A stretch of DNA of 64,000 nt from Eriocheir sinensis (Eukaryota > Arthropoda > Malacostraca > Decapoda > Varunidae). Below the pieces are notes generated by a model. It saw nothing but the letters and a program-made list of their open reading frames with translations. It ran no database searches and was not told where the DNA came from. Shown one piece after another: positions 12,806-23,737 of the stretch (position 1 is its first letter; every line of letters begins with the position of its first letter). The stretch covers positions 257,501 to 321,500 of the forward strand of contig NW_026111663.1 of the NCBI RefSeq assembly GCF_024679095.1, written 5' to 3'. The position numbers and the translations under genes were made by a program.

Positions 12806-12960
12806 TACTTGACCTCTGTAAATGGGGCTTTAACTGTAAGGCAAGAAACTGAACACTACAATGTCCCGAAGACCTCTCTTGATGAACACTTCAAAGGCAA
12901 GGCACCAGAACCTGGACTTACCGGGCAGAAAACTGCCATGATGAGGAGAAATAGCCCTCG
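12806..12960 (+). pseudogene. Pipsqueak-type HTH fragment of a pogo/Tigger transposase
   Basis: The frame reads LTSVNGALTVRQETEHYNVP followed by KTSLDEHFKGK and a Gly/Pro-rich linker. This matches the N-terminal psq helix-turn-helix used by pogo/Tigger/jerky transposases to bind transposon ends. Only ~50 residues are left, with no DDE domain nearby. It sits directly before a perfect hairpin. Confidence 0.5.
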
Positions 12961-12981
12961 TAGAGAATGTGGCTGTGCGAG

Positions 12982-13080
12982 GGAGGTTTCATAATTTTGT
13001 GGAGGATTATCTCCTAGATAATCTATAAATGATGCATCGGTTATCTAGGAGATAATCCTCCACAAAATTATGAAACTTCC
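12982..13080. repeat. Perfect 36-bp inverted repeat (hairpin)
   Basis: Bases 12986-13021 are exactly complementary to 13041-13076, with a 19-base loop (13022-13040). Pairing extends to about 40 bp with one G-T pair. The arm reads GTTTCATAATTTTGTGGAGG then ATTATCTCCTAGATAA. No TA or TWA duplication is obvious. Confidence 0.95.
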
Positions 13081-13480
13081 TCATTCTGAATGTTCATCAG
13101 GAAAGAAGGCAGGCTGATTTCAGATGGAATGCATAATTTCAAAACTGTAGGTAGCAAAAATAATAATAATAAATACATAAATAAATAATTAAAGCCCTCA
13201 GACAGGTAAAATTATAGAGATTGCCCTCCAACTTCAAGTTAAATAATATACACTCTAACAATATAGAAGTATCACATTTTAAGAAATAAAATTCATGAAT
13301 GATAACACTTAAAAAATAAGAAGACTGGGAAATCATCAGAGAATGTAAACTAAAGAGAAAGGTTAATTCCTCTAATATTGCAGCACCAAAACATTAAAGA
13401 AAAAAAATGGCACTTGGTCTAAGTAAATACATCAAAGTTTCCCCCCCCCCCCACACACACACACCAATAAAAAAAAAAAA
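13080..13480. other. AT-rich spacer with C-run and CA run
   Basis: It lies between the hairpin and the last exon of the Myb-like gene. It contains a poly(C)/CA tract at ~13439-13465 and is otherwise AT-rich without recognised features. Confidence 0.5.
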
Positions 13481-13483
13481 ATT

Positions 13484-15889
13484 CTAGTTTCTAATAATTG
13501 TGGCTATAATTTGGACAATTGATAAAATTGCCTCTGTGTTTTGTCTCTGACTATCAGAAACGTTTTGAAGGGTTGCCACAACTTCCCTGGCTACATCAAC
13601 AGCCTCTGCTTGTGCTGCTGCAGCATCCCTCTGAGCTTGCACCAGCTCAGACAGCAGAGCTCGGATTTCCTGCCGGCTAGTCAGGAAACGCTGTACCATT
13701 TGGGACTCATCCCAAAGATCTGATGAATAAAAATACAATAAATTAGCACATCCTGACTACCGTACACGTGTTCAAACGTTTAGGATGTTGTGTATCTAAT
13801 CATCTTATCCGAACATGATAGTTTATGTAATTACATGAAATGTTTGGTTATAAATAAAATATATTGACAACCTGTTGAGTGAGCTGATGCCCCACTGCCA
13901 CTCCTGCGGCGGGGATGGGATGCTGGATCAGATGGGGTTCGCTGCGCTGATGCACCAGATGTGGTCCGAGGTGGGGGGCTGCGTTGATGCATCAGATGTG
14001 GTCCTAGATGGGTGCTGAGCTGAAGCACCAGATGGGGCCTGAGCTGATGCCCCAGATGGTAACAGAGGGCTGGAAAAAATGTCAAGAAAAGTTTCATCGT
14101 TATAAACACTTAATATCTTTAAAGATATAAGGAAGATTGTGAGATATGTATCTCAATAGAAAGCATATGTAATGACTATCTACATCAATCTTTACTGTGA
14201 AATGAGCTACATATCGCTGTGCTAATAAGTTAATATTCCCAACTGCTTTACCTTGTGCTGCCACTTCCTTGGGTAGATTGAAGGATAATTGGGATGGAGA
14301 GCTCCGTCTCCTCAACTACCAGTACTGCTGTCTCTTGTGGTTCCTGCACAGCAGCAATTGTGGAAGGGAGAGGGCTTCCCATTCCAATGGAGGTGGAGGG
14401 TATGGGCTGTCCCATTGCTGCACCTCTGGAAGGATGTGTGTGGCAAGAAGAGACACCTGAAATAGGAAGCAGTATTGTTGAAACGGGAAAGAAATTACTA
14501 ATGAATGTTGGACCACGGAGGCGTGTTTAATTGTTAATGTTGGTTAATTGTTTCCCAATTAACCGGCTGCTCTATTGTCATGCATGCATAAAATATGTCC
14601 TTTAAACTTCCCTGAAAACCGTTGGGAATAATGTAAGAATAGAAACAATTATGAAAATAGCTATGAGATGTGTGGGGGAATCCACATGGCCATGGGTAGC
14701 AGAGTAGGGTAAAATGTAGCAGAAGTAGGCGTATTATTTTAGAGACACAGACTATGTACTCATGGACCGTATACTTTTCCTTTCCTGCTACATATTAACC
14801 GAGGTAAGTATGTAGCAGAAGTAGGCGTATTATTTTAGAGACACAGACTATGTACTCATGGACCATATACTTTTTCTTTCCTGCTACATATTAACCGAGG
14901 TAAGTATGTAGCAGAAGTAGGCGTATTATTTTAGAGACACAGACTATGTACTCATGGACCATATACTTTTTCTTTCCTGCTACATATTAACCGAGGTAAG
15001 TATGAAACAGAAGTAGGCGTATTATTTTAGAGACACAAACTATGTACTCACGAAACAGAATTTTTCTGTGGATATATATTTTACCTGCGCAAACCAGTAA
15101 AATCTTACTTTTTAGGAGTAGTAATGTCAGGAATATTACTCATTGAATGCACAACCTGCCCCACCTTGCTGAGGTTTTCCTGTTTTCTACTTATGTAAAC
15201 AGATGCGTCTATTAACAGAGGTTCCCCAACCAGGCTGCACTAATAGAAAACCCACTGTAAGATAATTACACTAACTTAATCTAACCTGACCCAATCTAAC
15301 CTAACCTAATGCAGGGGCTGTGACCATCCTCAACCCTGACATTATTGTAACATAACCCAATGAGGAGGCTGAAGCACCCCTCCCTTTCCCAGAACATAAT
15401 TTTTTACAATATTTGTGAAGCTCAGTAGACTAACCTTGACACTGAGGCATATACCATATGTAACAGATAGCCTGTGTGCCTGAGAAAGGATGCCTATTCC
15501 TGCTAATATTAACCCAGAATAGCCCATAGCGTCCAGCAGCTCCAGCTTAAATGTTAAGGTATGATAGGAAATAAAAATGTAATAAACAAAGTATTCAACT
15601 TAAATGTACCTTCCATATGTCTCAGTTCCCAACCAGCCTTCATTTTCAAGTTGGAATTCATATCAGCAAATTTTCGCCGCACTTCCTCGACCGTCCGCGG
15701 CACCCGGGAAACAAAATTGACAGCTTGGCAGACTTGCTGCCAAGCTAGCTGCTTCTTCTCGACCGTCACCCCGGCGCTGTAGTCGTGTTTCCCCATGATC
15801 ACTGCCACTCTCTTCACCGCCTCGACCATTGTCAGCAGCTCAGCCTCACTGAACCTCGGGCGCCGCATTTTCCTTGGTGGTTCAGCCAT
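13484..15889 (-). CDS. Myb/SANT-like Harbinger partner protein, four exons
   Basis: PIF/Harbinger elements encode a second, Myb/SANT-domain protein that carries the transposase to the element ends. Exon 1 (15889-15612) starts MAEPPRKMRRPRFSEAELL and contains the trihelix-like domain (LAWQQVCQAVNFVSRVPRTV, EEVRRKFADMNSNLK, NAIF1/MSANTD-like), ending at a GTACAT donor. Exon 2 (~14457-14253) is Ser/Pro/Thr-rich. Exon 3 (~14069-13873) follows a TTTTTTCCAG acceptor and has a repeated PSGASAQ-type linker. Exon 4 (~13722-13484) encodes a coiled coil (LLSELVQAQRDAAAAQAEAV) and ends SIVQIIATIIRN-stop. Splice phases 1, 2 and 1 agree across all junctions. One frame change lies in a C-run near 13970 in exon 3, so this copy may be inactive. 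It points towards the plus-strand transposase gene. Confidence 0.7.
14708..15056. repeat. 96-bp tandem repeat in Myb-gene intron
   Basis: AGAAGTAGGCGTATTATTTT recurs at 14721, 14817, 14913 and 15009, giving a strict 96-bp period over nearly four units. The first three are almost identical. It lies in the intron between exons 1 and 2. Confidence 0.95.
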
Positions 15890-16059
15890 TTTTTGGGTAA
15901 AAGTTCTTCTTTCCTGCCGTGAGTAAGGTGAGCGCCACAGTTTGTAAACACAGCTGGCCGCGTATGATTGGCTGAAATTTTTTCAGACTTGCTGTGATTG
16001 GCTGTCGAGTCTGATGACATCATCGTGGCGCTTACCCAATCAGTTGGCTTTCTACAGTA

Positions 16060-16175
16060 GCGAAGCCCGAGCGATATCGTTAAGTCTCCTCTTTGGATCT
16101 GAATTAAGCGACGTCGTCCGGGCAAACGCTTGGTAACGATAGCGATGTCGGTAAGCAGCCTTCTCTTTGGATCCG
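16060..16175. repeat. Subterminal direct repeat beyond the Myb gene
   Basis: AGCGATATCGTTAAG...CTCTTTGGATC at ~16069 and AGCGATGTCGGTAAG...CTCTTTGGATC at ~16141 are spaced ~72 bases apart, just outside the first exon of the Myb-like gene. They could be binding sites near the right end of the two-gene Harbinger element. I found no matching left end in the window. Confidence 0.4.
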
Positions 16176-16179
16176 GCCC

Positions 16180-17720
16180 CAGATATCACTAAGAGAGAGT
16201 GTTGCCACCGGCTTTATTATGCTGAGTGGAACGTATCGAAATAGTTACACTCGGCAGTTGCTCCAATTCTACGGTATTTTCAACGCAGCGAACCACTTTC
16301 AAACGTTACGAAATCGTTACGGTCGGCGTCTCGAGCAAAAAAAAAAAAAAAAAAAATCGACAGGCCAAGTCTTAGTCAAAGCCTGAAAGGTGTGAAGGTA
16401 ATTGAAGAGAAAGCACTTGAGTAACATGGGTTCAAGAGGACTTCAATGAAAGAGAGTGAGATGAGGGAAATAAATCGTCAGAAAAAGGAATCCTGAAACT
16501 TTAAAGGAGAAATAACTAAAAGGCGAAAAAAAAGAATGAGACAATGAAGAAAAGGATAATGAAAGGAAGTTAAAAGAAACTGAGTCATGAAAAATATAAA
16601 ATTAATAAAAAAAGGTCTTTGTAAAAACAACTGAGAGGTAGAAATAAAAGAACAGAAAGGAAACGTTATATGAAGGGTCTAAAAACAGTTATCAAAGAAG
16701 AAAAGAAAACATATGAAAGAAAAAAGAAGAGTAGGAGAGGCTAAAAGAAAAAATATAACCCGTGATATAAAAGGGATTGATGAGGCATACAAGAGAAGAA
16801 ATGTGGAGAGGGCCCAAAAAAAAAGGAAGTAAGGAGAAAGACAACGATAAGTGTTAGTAAGGAGGCATATAATAAAAGGGATAATAAAAAAAATCAATAA
16901 GGCTGTGAGGAGAATCAAAAGACGAGAAGCGTGCGTTACATGAGTGGGTAAGTCAAGGATCGTGCCAGGCGAGCTTTTAGGGGACAGTAAGCGGACGGTG
17001 CCTAAAGGTATTATTTATTTACCCTGGAGAAGTGGTGCCCGTTTTTTCCAGTAAAGAAAGCAGCTCATGGGCAAAACAAATGAAAAAAAAGCCTACTAAG
17101 CACTGCTTTTAAAGTAAGTAGAGACGAGTGGACAAAAGAGAGATCAATTGGGTGGTTTGGAAATCATTCCGTCTGTATATATAGTATATCTTTATCATTA
17201 TTAATCTAAAGCAATTCACCCATAATTAGGAAACAAGTGGTTGCAGTTTAATACCACAAAATATTTGGAAGCGGTGTGAAGAATGTTTCGAACGTCATGA
17301 GGGTTGAATTGATGGCGTGGCGTCTGCTGACGCCACGCCTGAACTCCGATACTAAACTTTGTACGAAATACATCTTCACCCGTACTGTTAAATTCTCATA
17401 ATTTGAGAAATACACCGAAGAAAAAAGGTTGTTAAGCGCCAGATTCCCAGACCGAGTCCGGCCCCGTATCAAATCTGACGCCTTTGGAATCTCGTGGACC
17501 AAACTCAGCCGTTCTGCCATCATTTGGATTCTACTGATACCTCCACAACGTTATCCCGGACCTCCGGAACCTGCAGCTAAGTAAATAGATTAGGGTTGGC
17601 CAGTTTTATTTGTCTGAACTTGAGATGGGAGTACGGGAGTATCCAAGGAATTTACTTCCTTTGATTATAAGGTGGTAGCTATTATACATCAACTCCAAAC
17701 GCTCAGTTATTTCCCACAGG
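16180..17720. other. Purine-rich and unrecognised DNA
   Basis: An A-run lies at ~16337-16356, followed by ~550 bases of strongly purine-rich (AAAG/GAAA) sequence with no codon structure. A minus-strand frame of 91 codons at 17248-17523 is not recognised. A diverged direct repeat (CGTATCGAAATAGTTAC / CGTTACGAAATCGTTAC) is at ~16231 and ~16305. Confidence 0.5.
17314..17339. repeat. 11-bp-arm GC-rich hairpin
   Basis: GGCGTGGCGTC, loop TGCT, GACGCCACGCC: perfect complementarity in an AT-rich setting. Confidence 0.9.
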
Positions 17721-18290
17721 TGGAGAGTTATCTTGACACTCCTTTCTTGAAAGAGGTCAAGTCGTAGGCAGGAGGAAATACAGACGAAGTAAGGCTGTTC
17801 CAGAGTTTATCAGTGAAAGTGAAGAAAAAATGAAGATACTGGTTAACTCTTGCAAAAGGGAATTGGACAGTATAGTGATGTGCTAGAGTAGAAAGTCGTG
17901 CGCAGCGCGACCGAAGAAGTTGGGCAGGAATGTAGTTAACAAGTTCAGAAGAGTAATCAGGATGAAAATGTCGCTAGAAGATAGAAAGACAGGCAACATT
18001 GCGCCGTAATTCAGAAGTGGGAGACTGTCAGTAAGAGAAGGGGAATTGATGAGACAAAGAGCCTTTGACTCTACTCTGTCCATAACGGCTGTTTGTGTGA
18101 AGTCCCCACAAATATGATGAGATGCATGTTCAATACGAGGTCGGACAAGGTCCTTGTATATGGACAGCATCTGTGAAGGGGAAAATAACAGGTGAAGACG
18201 ATAAAGAACGCTTAACTTCGGGGAAGCTGATTTAATAATAGAGGAGATATGAGATTTCCAGTTAAAATTTTTAGTTAAGGATTGAACATA

Positions 18291-19610
18291 AGAACATAAG
18301 AACGTAGGAGTCTGCAAGAGGCCGGTAGGCCTGTACAAGGCAGCTCCTTTGAACCTAAGCTCCCGTGTATCTAACCCCACCTAATATCGCTGTCCATGAA
18401 TTTATCTAATCTATTTTTGAATGTGACAATTGTATTGGCACTCACCACGTGACTGCTAAGCCTATTCCACTCACCCACCACTCTGTTAGTAAACCAATTT
18501 TTGCCTATGTCCCTGTTGAATCTGAATTTATCCAGTTTAAACCCATTACTTCGTGTCCTACCCGGTTCTCTTTCCAAAAAAAACTTATGAATATCCCCCT
18601 TATTAAAGCCCTTCATCCATTTATAAACCTCGATCATGTCTCCACGCACCCTTCGCCTAGAGAATGCAAGTTTAACTGTTTGAGTCTTTCCTCGTATGGC
18701 AAGTTTCTCAACCCCTGAATCATCTTATTCATCCTCCTCTGCACCGATTCTAACATTTTTATATCCATTCTATAGTGAGGTGACCAGAACTGAACCGCAT
18801 AGACAAGATGAGGTCTAACTAATGCTAAATATAGTTTGAGGAAGACCTCGGCGCTTCTGTTGCTTACGCTCCTTGAAATAAATCCCAGTACCCTATTTGC
18901 TCGATTTCTAGCTTGAATGCATTGTGCCCTTGGGCGGAGATCAGAGCTCACTAAGACCCCTAAATCCCTCTCGCATCCAGACTTGCTTATGGGAGCGTCA
19001 TTTAAGCAATAGTTATGTGAGGGGTTGTTCCTACCTACACTCAGAATACTGCACTTCCCTACATTGAACTCCATTTGCCATTTATCCGCCCAGTCATACA
19101 ATCTGTTTAGTTCATCCTGGAGAATACTAGCGTCCTGATCCGACTCAATTACTCTATCTATCTTGGTATCATCTGCAAACTTACTGACATCACTACTAAT
19201 TCCTGTATCTAAGTCATTGATATAAATAATAAACAAAAGTGGACCTAATACCGAACCTTGTGGGACCCCACTCGTAACACATCCCCAGTCAGATCTTTTA
19301 CCATTGATTTGCACTCTTTGGTTCCTATTGCTAAGCCACGCCGTGACAAAGTTCAAAACTTTACCCTCTACTCCGTGAGCCTGTAATTTAAGCAATAGTC
19401 GTTGGTGAGGAACTTTGTCAAACGCTTTACTAAAATCAAGATAGATTACATCATAATTTTCATCACTGTCTACCGCCTCAAATACTTTATTGTAGAAGGA
19501 CAAGAGATTGGTGAGGCATGACCTACCTTTCGTGAACCCATGCTGCGAGTCGTGAATTAAGCTGTTTCTCTAAATGCTCCCGAATGTTCCTGGCTATTAT
19601 GGACTCCAGC
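18291..19610 (-). mobile_element. CR1-like LINE, copy 1 (5'-truncated)
   Basis: The 3' end is an 8-bp repeat (GTTCTTAT in minus orientation, 18291-18313), a hallmark of CR1/L2-type LINEs. The polymerase part reads [48 protein letters not shown] and the CR1 thumb/C-terminus. It is truncated at ~19610 inside the RT. A frame break near 18640 separates the last ~90 residues. It entered LINE copy A in the same orientation. Confidence 0.9.
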
Positions 19611-19779
19611 TATTATGTTTTTCGTAGGTTAGTGGTTCTTAAACAAGGAGGAGCGCCACCCCTTGTGGACGTTATACCATGCGCCAGAATATAAGGCGCG
19701 CGAGAGTGCATGACACTCATGATTGAAGTGAATGAATGAAACATATAAAATATAATTGCAATCTTTTTAATTTACCTTC

Positions 19780-20687
19780 CATTCTTTCGGTCATCTACTT
19801 CTAGTACTTTGTTAGGTTTCCCTTTCGCCGTAAACATTCCTGGAGCCTCTTGGGAACACTGTTTGCTAGTGTCTGTAGCAACTCCTGGGGCAAAGTTGTC
19901 CACAGGTGAAGCACAGCAGCCTCGAGCTTAGCTATTGTTGTAGTCTATATTCCTCGTACTTTTCGTTTCATAATCGACCACAGGTTTTCTATGGGGTTGA
20001 GATCTTCTGAGCTTGGCCACTCCTCAAAAAACGAAACTTGATTGTCACGTAGCCACTGTTTCACATCACGAGCAGTGTGGCACGGCGCTCCGTCCTGCAT
20101 AAAAAAAATCTGCCGTGCATTTTTCAAATGAGCTGAGCAAATAGTTGCACAAAAGTTCTAAGTACTAGTCCTTGTTCATTCTCACACCTTTAGGTAGCAC
20201 TACCAACTCCCCCACTTCATGGAAGGAGAAGCAGGCCCACACCATGATGGATGGTCCTGGTCCCAGTGTTGATATGCCTTGCAAAAATTAACCCTGAGCT
20301 TCTTGTGTCTCTGTGTGAGGTCTGGTTTTCTACGCGCACGAAACCTGCAGCACCCAATGTCGTCATGGATGCAACGCTGCACTGTTCTTAGAGATACTTG
20401 CCCTAGCAAGTTGCTGTTCGTTTCCTTCATTGCCCTTGCTGTTATTGAGGGGTGGATATCAACTTGTCTCTTGAGAACGTTGATGGTCCTTGGATTTATC
20501 AATTTGCGTCTACCAATCTTGGGTTTGGCAGCCGGCAGAGACTTGCATCCTGTGTCACGGTACTGCTGGGTGAGGCGCTGCACACTACGGAGGAAAAACC
20601 CTGTTTATGTTGAGATTTCTTTCATGATGTGGCCCTTGTTGAAGAGAGCAATGACTGCTCTAACATTTTCTTTAGTAGTCTGCCTCC
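19780..20687 (-). pseudogene. Tc1-like transposase relic
   Basis: A DDE transposase of the Tc1/mariner superfamily. The N-terminus MSRRQTTKENVRAVIALFNK is at 20687. The HTH pair follows (INPRTINVLKRQVDIHPSIT, SLRTVQRCIHDDIG), then a jump from HWDQDHPSW to the SIMVWACFS-type region. That jump shows the segment with the first catalytic aspartate is deleted near 20260. The second aspartate (FFMQDGAPCHTARD) and third acidic residue (DLNPIENLWSIMKRKVRG) remain at 19945-20127, and the C-terminal tail reaches ~19790. There are at least three frame interruptions. I found no clear terminal inverted repeats. Confidence 0.87.
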
Positions 20688-21028
20688 TTGACATCCTGGT
20701 CTGGGAAGGAGTCACTGAGAGCGTCCACCAAGTCGGCGAAAAAAGCAGCGAGCACTTAGCGGAGCGCGGGTCTTTAAGGGTTAAAAAAAATGACTGACAG
20801 GCACTTGGCAACTAGTGATCTATGGCGGTTGAGCCAGCTGGTTGTCGTGCCTGATGAATGATAACTCACAATGTCATATGACACGCGGCGGGGAAAATAC
20901 GAAGGAAAAATGGGTTCCCATACCAGTGACCGAAGTTGGTACTCCCGAGCCTTATATTTTGGCGCATACTATTGGCAAGGGGAATGCGAACCCCGGAGGA
21001 AAATGTTGAGTTTCTGTTGTTGGAGTTT

Positions 21029-22015
21029 TTTTTTTTTTTTTTTACAGGAAAGGAAACAGCACAAGGGCACAAAAAATGTAGAAAGAAAGTCCGCTATAAG
21101 CTGCTCCTTGAAAAATATAAAAGTTAAAAGTGGCCAAAAGAGAGGTCAAATTCGGGTGGAGAGGTGGCTTGATACTCTCCTCTTGAAAGAGGTCAAGTCA
21201 TAGGCAGAAGGAAATACAGATGAAGGAAGGCTGTTCCAGTGTTTACCATTGAAGGGGATGAAAGAATGAAGATGCAGGTTAACTCTTGCATAAGGAGTTT
21301 GGACAGTATAGGGATGAGCCAGAGTAGATGGTCGAGTGCAGCGGGGCCGCGGAAGAGCAGTCAGCATGAAAATATCGATAGAAGATAGGCAGAGATGCAT
21401 GCGGAATTTAAGAGGTAGAAAACTGTTAGTAAGATGAGGCGAGTTGATGAGCCGAATAGCCTTTGACTCCACTCTGTCTAGTAGAGCTGTGTGTGTGGAG
21501 CCCCCCCACACATGAGATGCATACTCCATACGACGACGGGCAAGGCCCCTGTATATGGACAGCATCTGTGCGGGGAAGAAGAGCTGGCGGAGACGATAGA
21601 GAACGCTCAACCTCGAGGAAGCTGATTTAGCGAGAGAAGAGATGTGAAGTTTCCAGTTAAGATTTTGAGTTAAGGATAGACCGAGGATGTTTAGTGTAGA
21701 AGAAGGTGATAGCTGAGTGTTGTCGAAGAATAGGGGATAGGTGTTTGGAAGATGATGTCGAGTTGATAGGTGGATATATTGCCCCAATCGGAAATAAGAG
21801 TAAGATCTGAGGTCAAGCGTTCTGCGGCCTCCAGCCTGGAATCATGTAATTCCTGTGGGGATGGTCTTCTGTTAAATGATGTTGAGTCATGCAGAGTAGA
21901 GTCATCAGCATAGGAGTGGATAGGACAGTTTGTTATTGAAAGGAAATTATTAATGAATAACACAAAGATAGTGGGAGATAGGACAGAGCCCTGTGGGACA
22001 CCACTGTTGATATCC
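21029..22015 (-). mobile_element. Jockey-like LINE copy C (5'-truncated)
   Basis: Minus-strand LINE 3' half with its poly(A) tail (T-run at 21029-21045 on plus). It encodes [59 protein letters not shown] and a C-terminus ending NSLPSSVFPSAYDLTSFKRR. It is broken by a frame change near 21780 and cut at ~22015. It is the same family as copies A and B and is better preserved at its C-terminus. It is nested inside the hAT-like unit. Confidence 0.85.
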
Positions 22016-23737
22016 TAACAAGAACATGGGTTAATATTGAGAAGTTCATGAAAAAAGAACTGGAAAATTATCGACAATATTATCTTTTAGTTTTATATAG
22101 TCTACTTAGATTTAGCTTTATTAATAAATTTGAGAGCAAATTTTATCTGTATATGCAAGGGGGGCATGGAAGGAAGGACCTATTTCTAGAGGGGGGTGGT
22201 GGTAAAAAGTTTAAGAACCTCTAGTGTAGATAAAGGTGACAGCTGAAAGTTTTTGAAGGGTAGGGGAGAGGTGTTTGGAAGACTGTGTCGAGTTGACAAG
22301 GGGAGAAAATTGAGTTCTTGAGTCATTGAAGGATATCAAGTTCCTCTCCTCCATCCAGAAATTACATCGATGTCTGAGGTTAATGTTCGGCAGCTTCCAG
22401 CCTAGAATATTGTAATTCCTGTTGTGAGATTCTTCCGTAAATAGACGTTGAGCAATATTGAGTGGAATAATTGGTGTACAAGTGGATAATACAGTTTGTT
22501 TTGGAATGAAGATCATGAATGAACAGCTGAAAGAGAATGCGAGATAGGACAGAGCTCTGCAGGACGCAACTGTTGATTGGTTTCGGGGAAGAACAGTGAC
22601 CGTATACGATAACAGAGACATGTCCGTTGGAAAGGAAACCCGATATACCAGTACAGATAGAGACAAGGAATTCGTAGGGTTGTATTTTAGAAAGCAGAGA
22701 TTTGTGACAGACTGTCAAAAGCTTTCGAGATGTCTAAGGCAACAGCAAACGTTTCATCGAAACGCCTAAAAGAGGATGACCAGGAATCATTTAAGAAAGC
22801 ATGATCACCCGTAGAACGCCCCTTGCAAAACCCATAATGACAATCAGAATGAAGGTCAGAAATTGATAGATGCTTAAAAGCTTTCATGTTATGATTTGTT
22901 TTAAGAAAATAGAAAGACAAGAAAGTGAAGGTATTGGACAGTAGTTTGAAGGAGTAGAGTGGTCACCTCACTTAATTAACTACACTAGCTGTAAGTAAGC
23001 GTACATTCATGCAGGAAGGAAAGGTAGATGTTGAAAGGCAGAGAAGAATGAGTCTTACCATGCAGGGTGTCAACACGGAAACACAGATATTTAGGACAAT
23101 ATGAGGCACTCCATCAGGACCTTAAGCCTTCTGAGGATTGAGGTCAAATAAGGTATAGAAAATATAATTCCTAGAAACTTTAATAATATGCCCGGTAAAG
23201 TTAGATGAGTAGGAGGAATATGCCTTGAACCGTCCATAGTGGATTTTTTTGAGAAAGTTTGAGCAAATAGTTCTGTTTTAGCGATATAGTTGTGATAACG
23301 GTGTTGCCATCAGGGCTAAGGAGAGGTAGAAACGATGGAGTAAAATTGTTAAATGGCATTAGTCAGATGGTGGAAATTTTTGAAGAATCAAGGTCGTCGG
23401 CCCGAGAGCAAGTTATCGTTCCGTACATAGACACAACATCCAGATTTGGATTTTATGTTAGGATATAGATAGTACGAGGGAATTGAGAAGAGACTATTGT
23501 CAGGAGCCACAGAGACCTGGGTTGTGATTAGGAACATAACGTGGGGTTTGGAGGAGGAGAGATGGTGTTCCACGGAATGGAAATTAGAAAGACCATCGCA
23601 TATGTTTCAGAAATTGATAAAGGAAAGTAGGAAGAGATATGAAGAAACCTCTCCGGTCCATAGCCAAAAGTAGAGTCCGATCTGGGGGCGTTGGTTGACC
23701 CCCCCCCCCTCCCCCAGACGGAGACTCACCACAGATT

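Larger units (their letters stand above)
19630..22223. mobile_element. hAT-like unit with nested insertions
   Basis: The left end TAGTGGTTCTTAAAC (19630) is inversely matched by GTTTAAGAACCTCTA ending at 22223, and both continue into a CACCACCCC-like block. This is the style of hAT (Charlie/Buster) termini. The two sides are flanked by parts of the same LINE, which supports an insertion. The 8-base flanks (TCGTAGGT and GTGTAGAT) agree at only five positions, so the target duplication is not clean. No hAT transposase remains. The inside carries the Tc1 relic and LINE copy C. Confidence 0.5.
17722..23735 (-). mobile_element. Jockey-like LINE copy A, split by insertions
   Basis: Two blocks of one degraded minus-strand LINE. 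Block 1 (17722-18290) holds the C-terminal part (SLTKNFNWKSHISSI, IYKDLVRPRIEHASH). Block 2 (22224-23735) holds the upstream part, reading DISKAFDS, GFCKGRSTGDHAF, CSSPKPINS and an endonuclease piece (MEHHLSSSKPHVMFLITTQV). The blocks meet at the same protein position (just after NTQLS in block 2, just before LTKNFNWK in block 1). A CR1 and a hAT-like unit therefore entered one LINE here. There are many stops and frameshifts. Confidence 0.75.

Noticed and set aside
15286..15312. Telomere-like CCTAA/TTAGG repeats
   Set aside because: Only two to three degenerate pentamers (CTAACCTAACCTAA); too short to call an interstitial telomere, though compatible with an arthropod-type genome.
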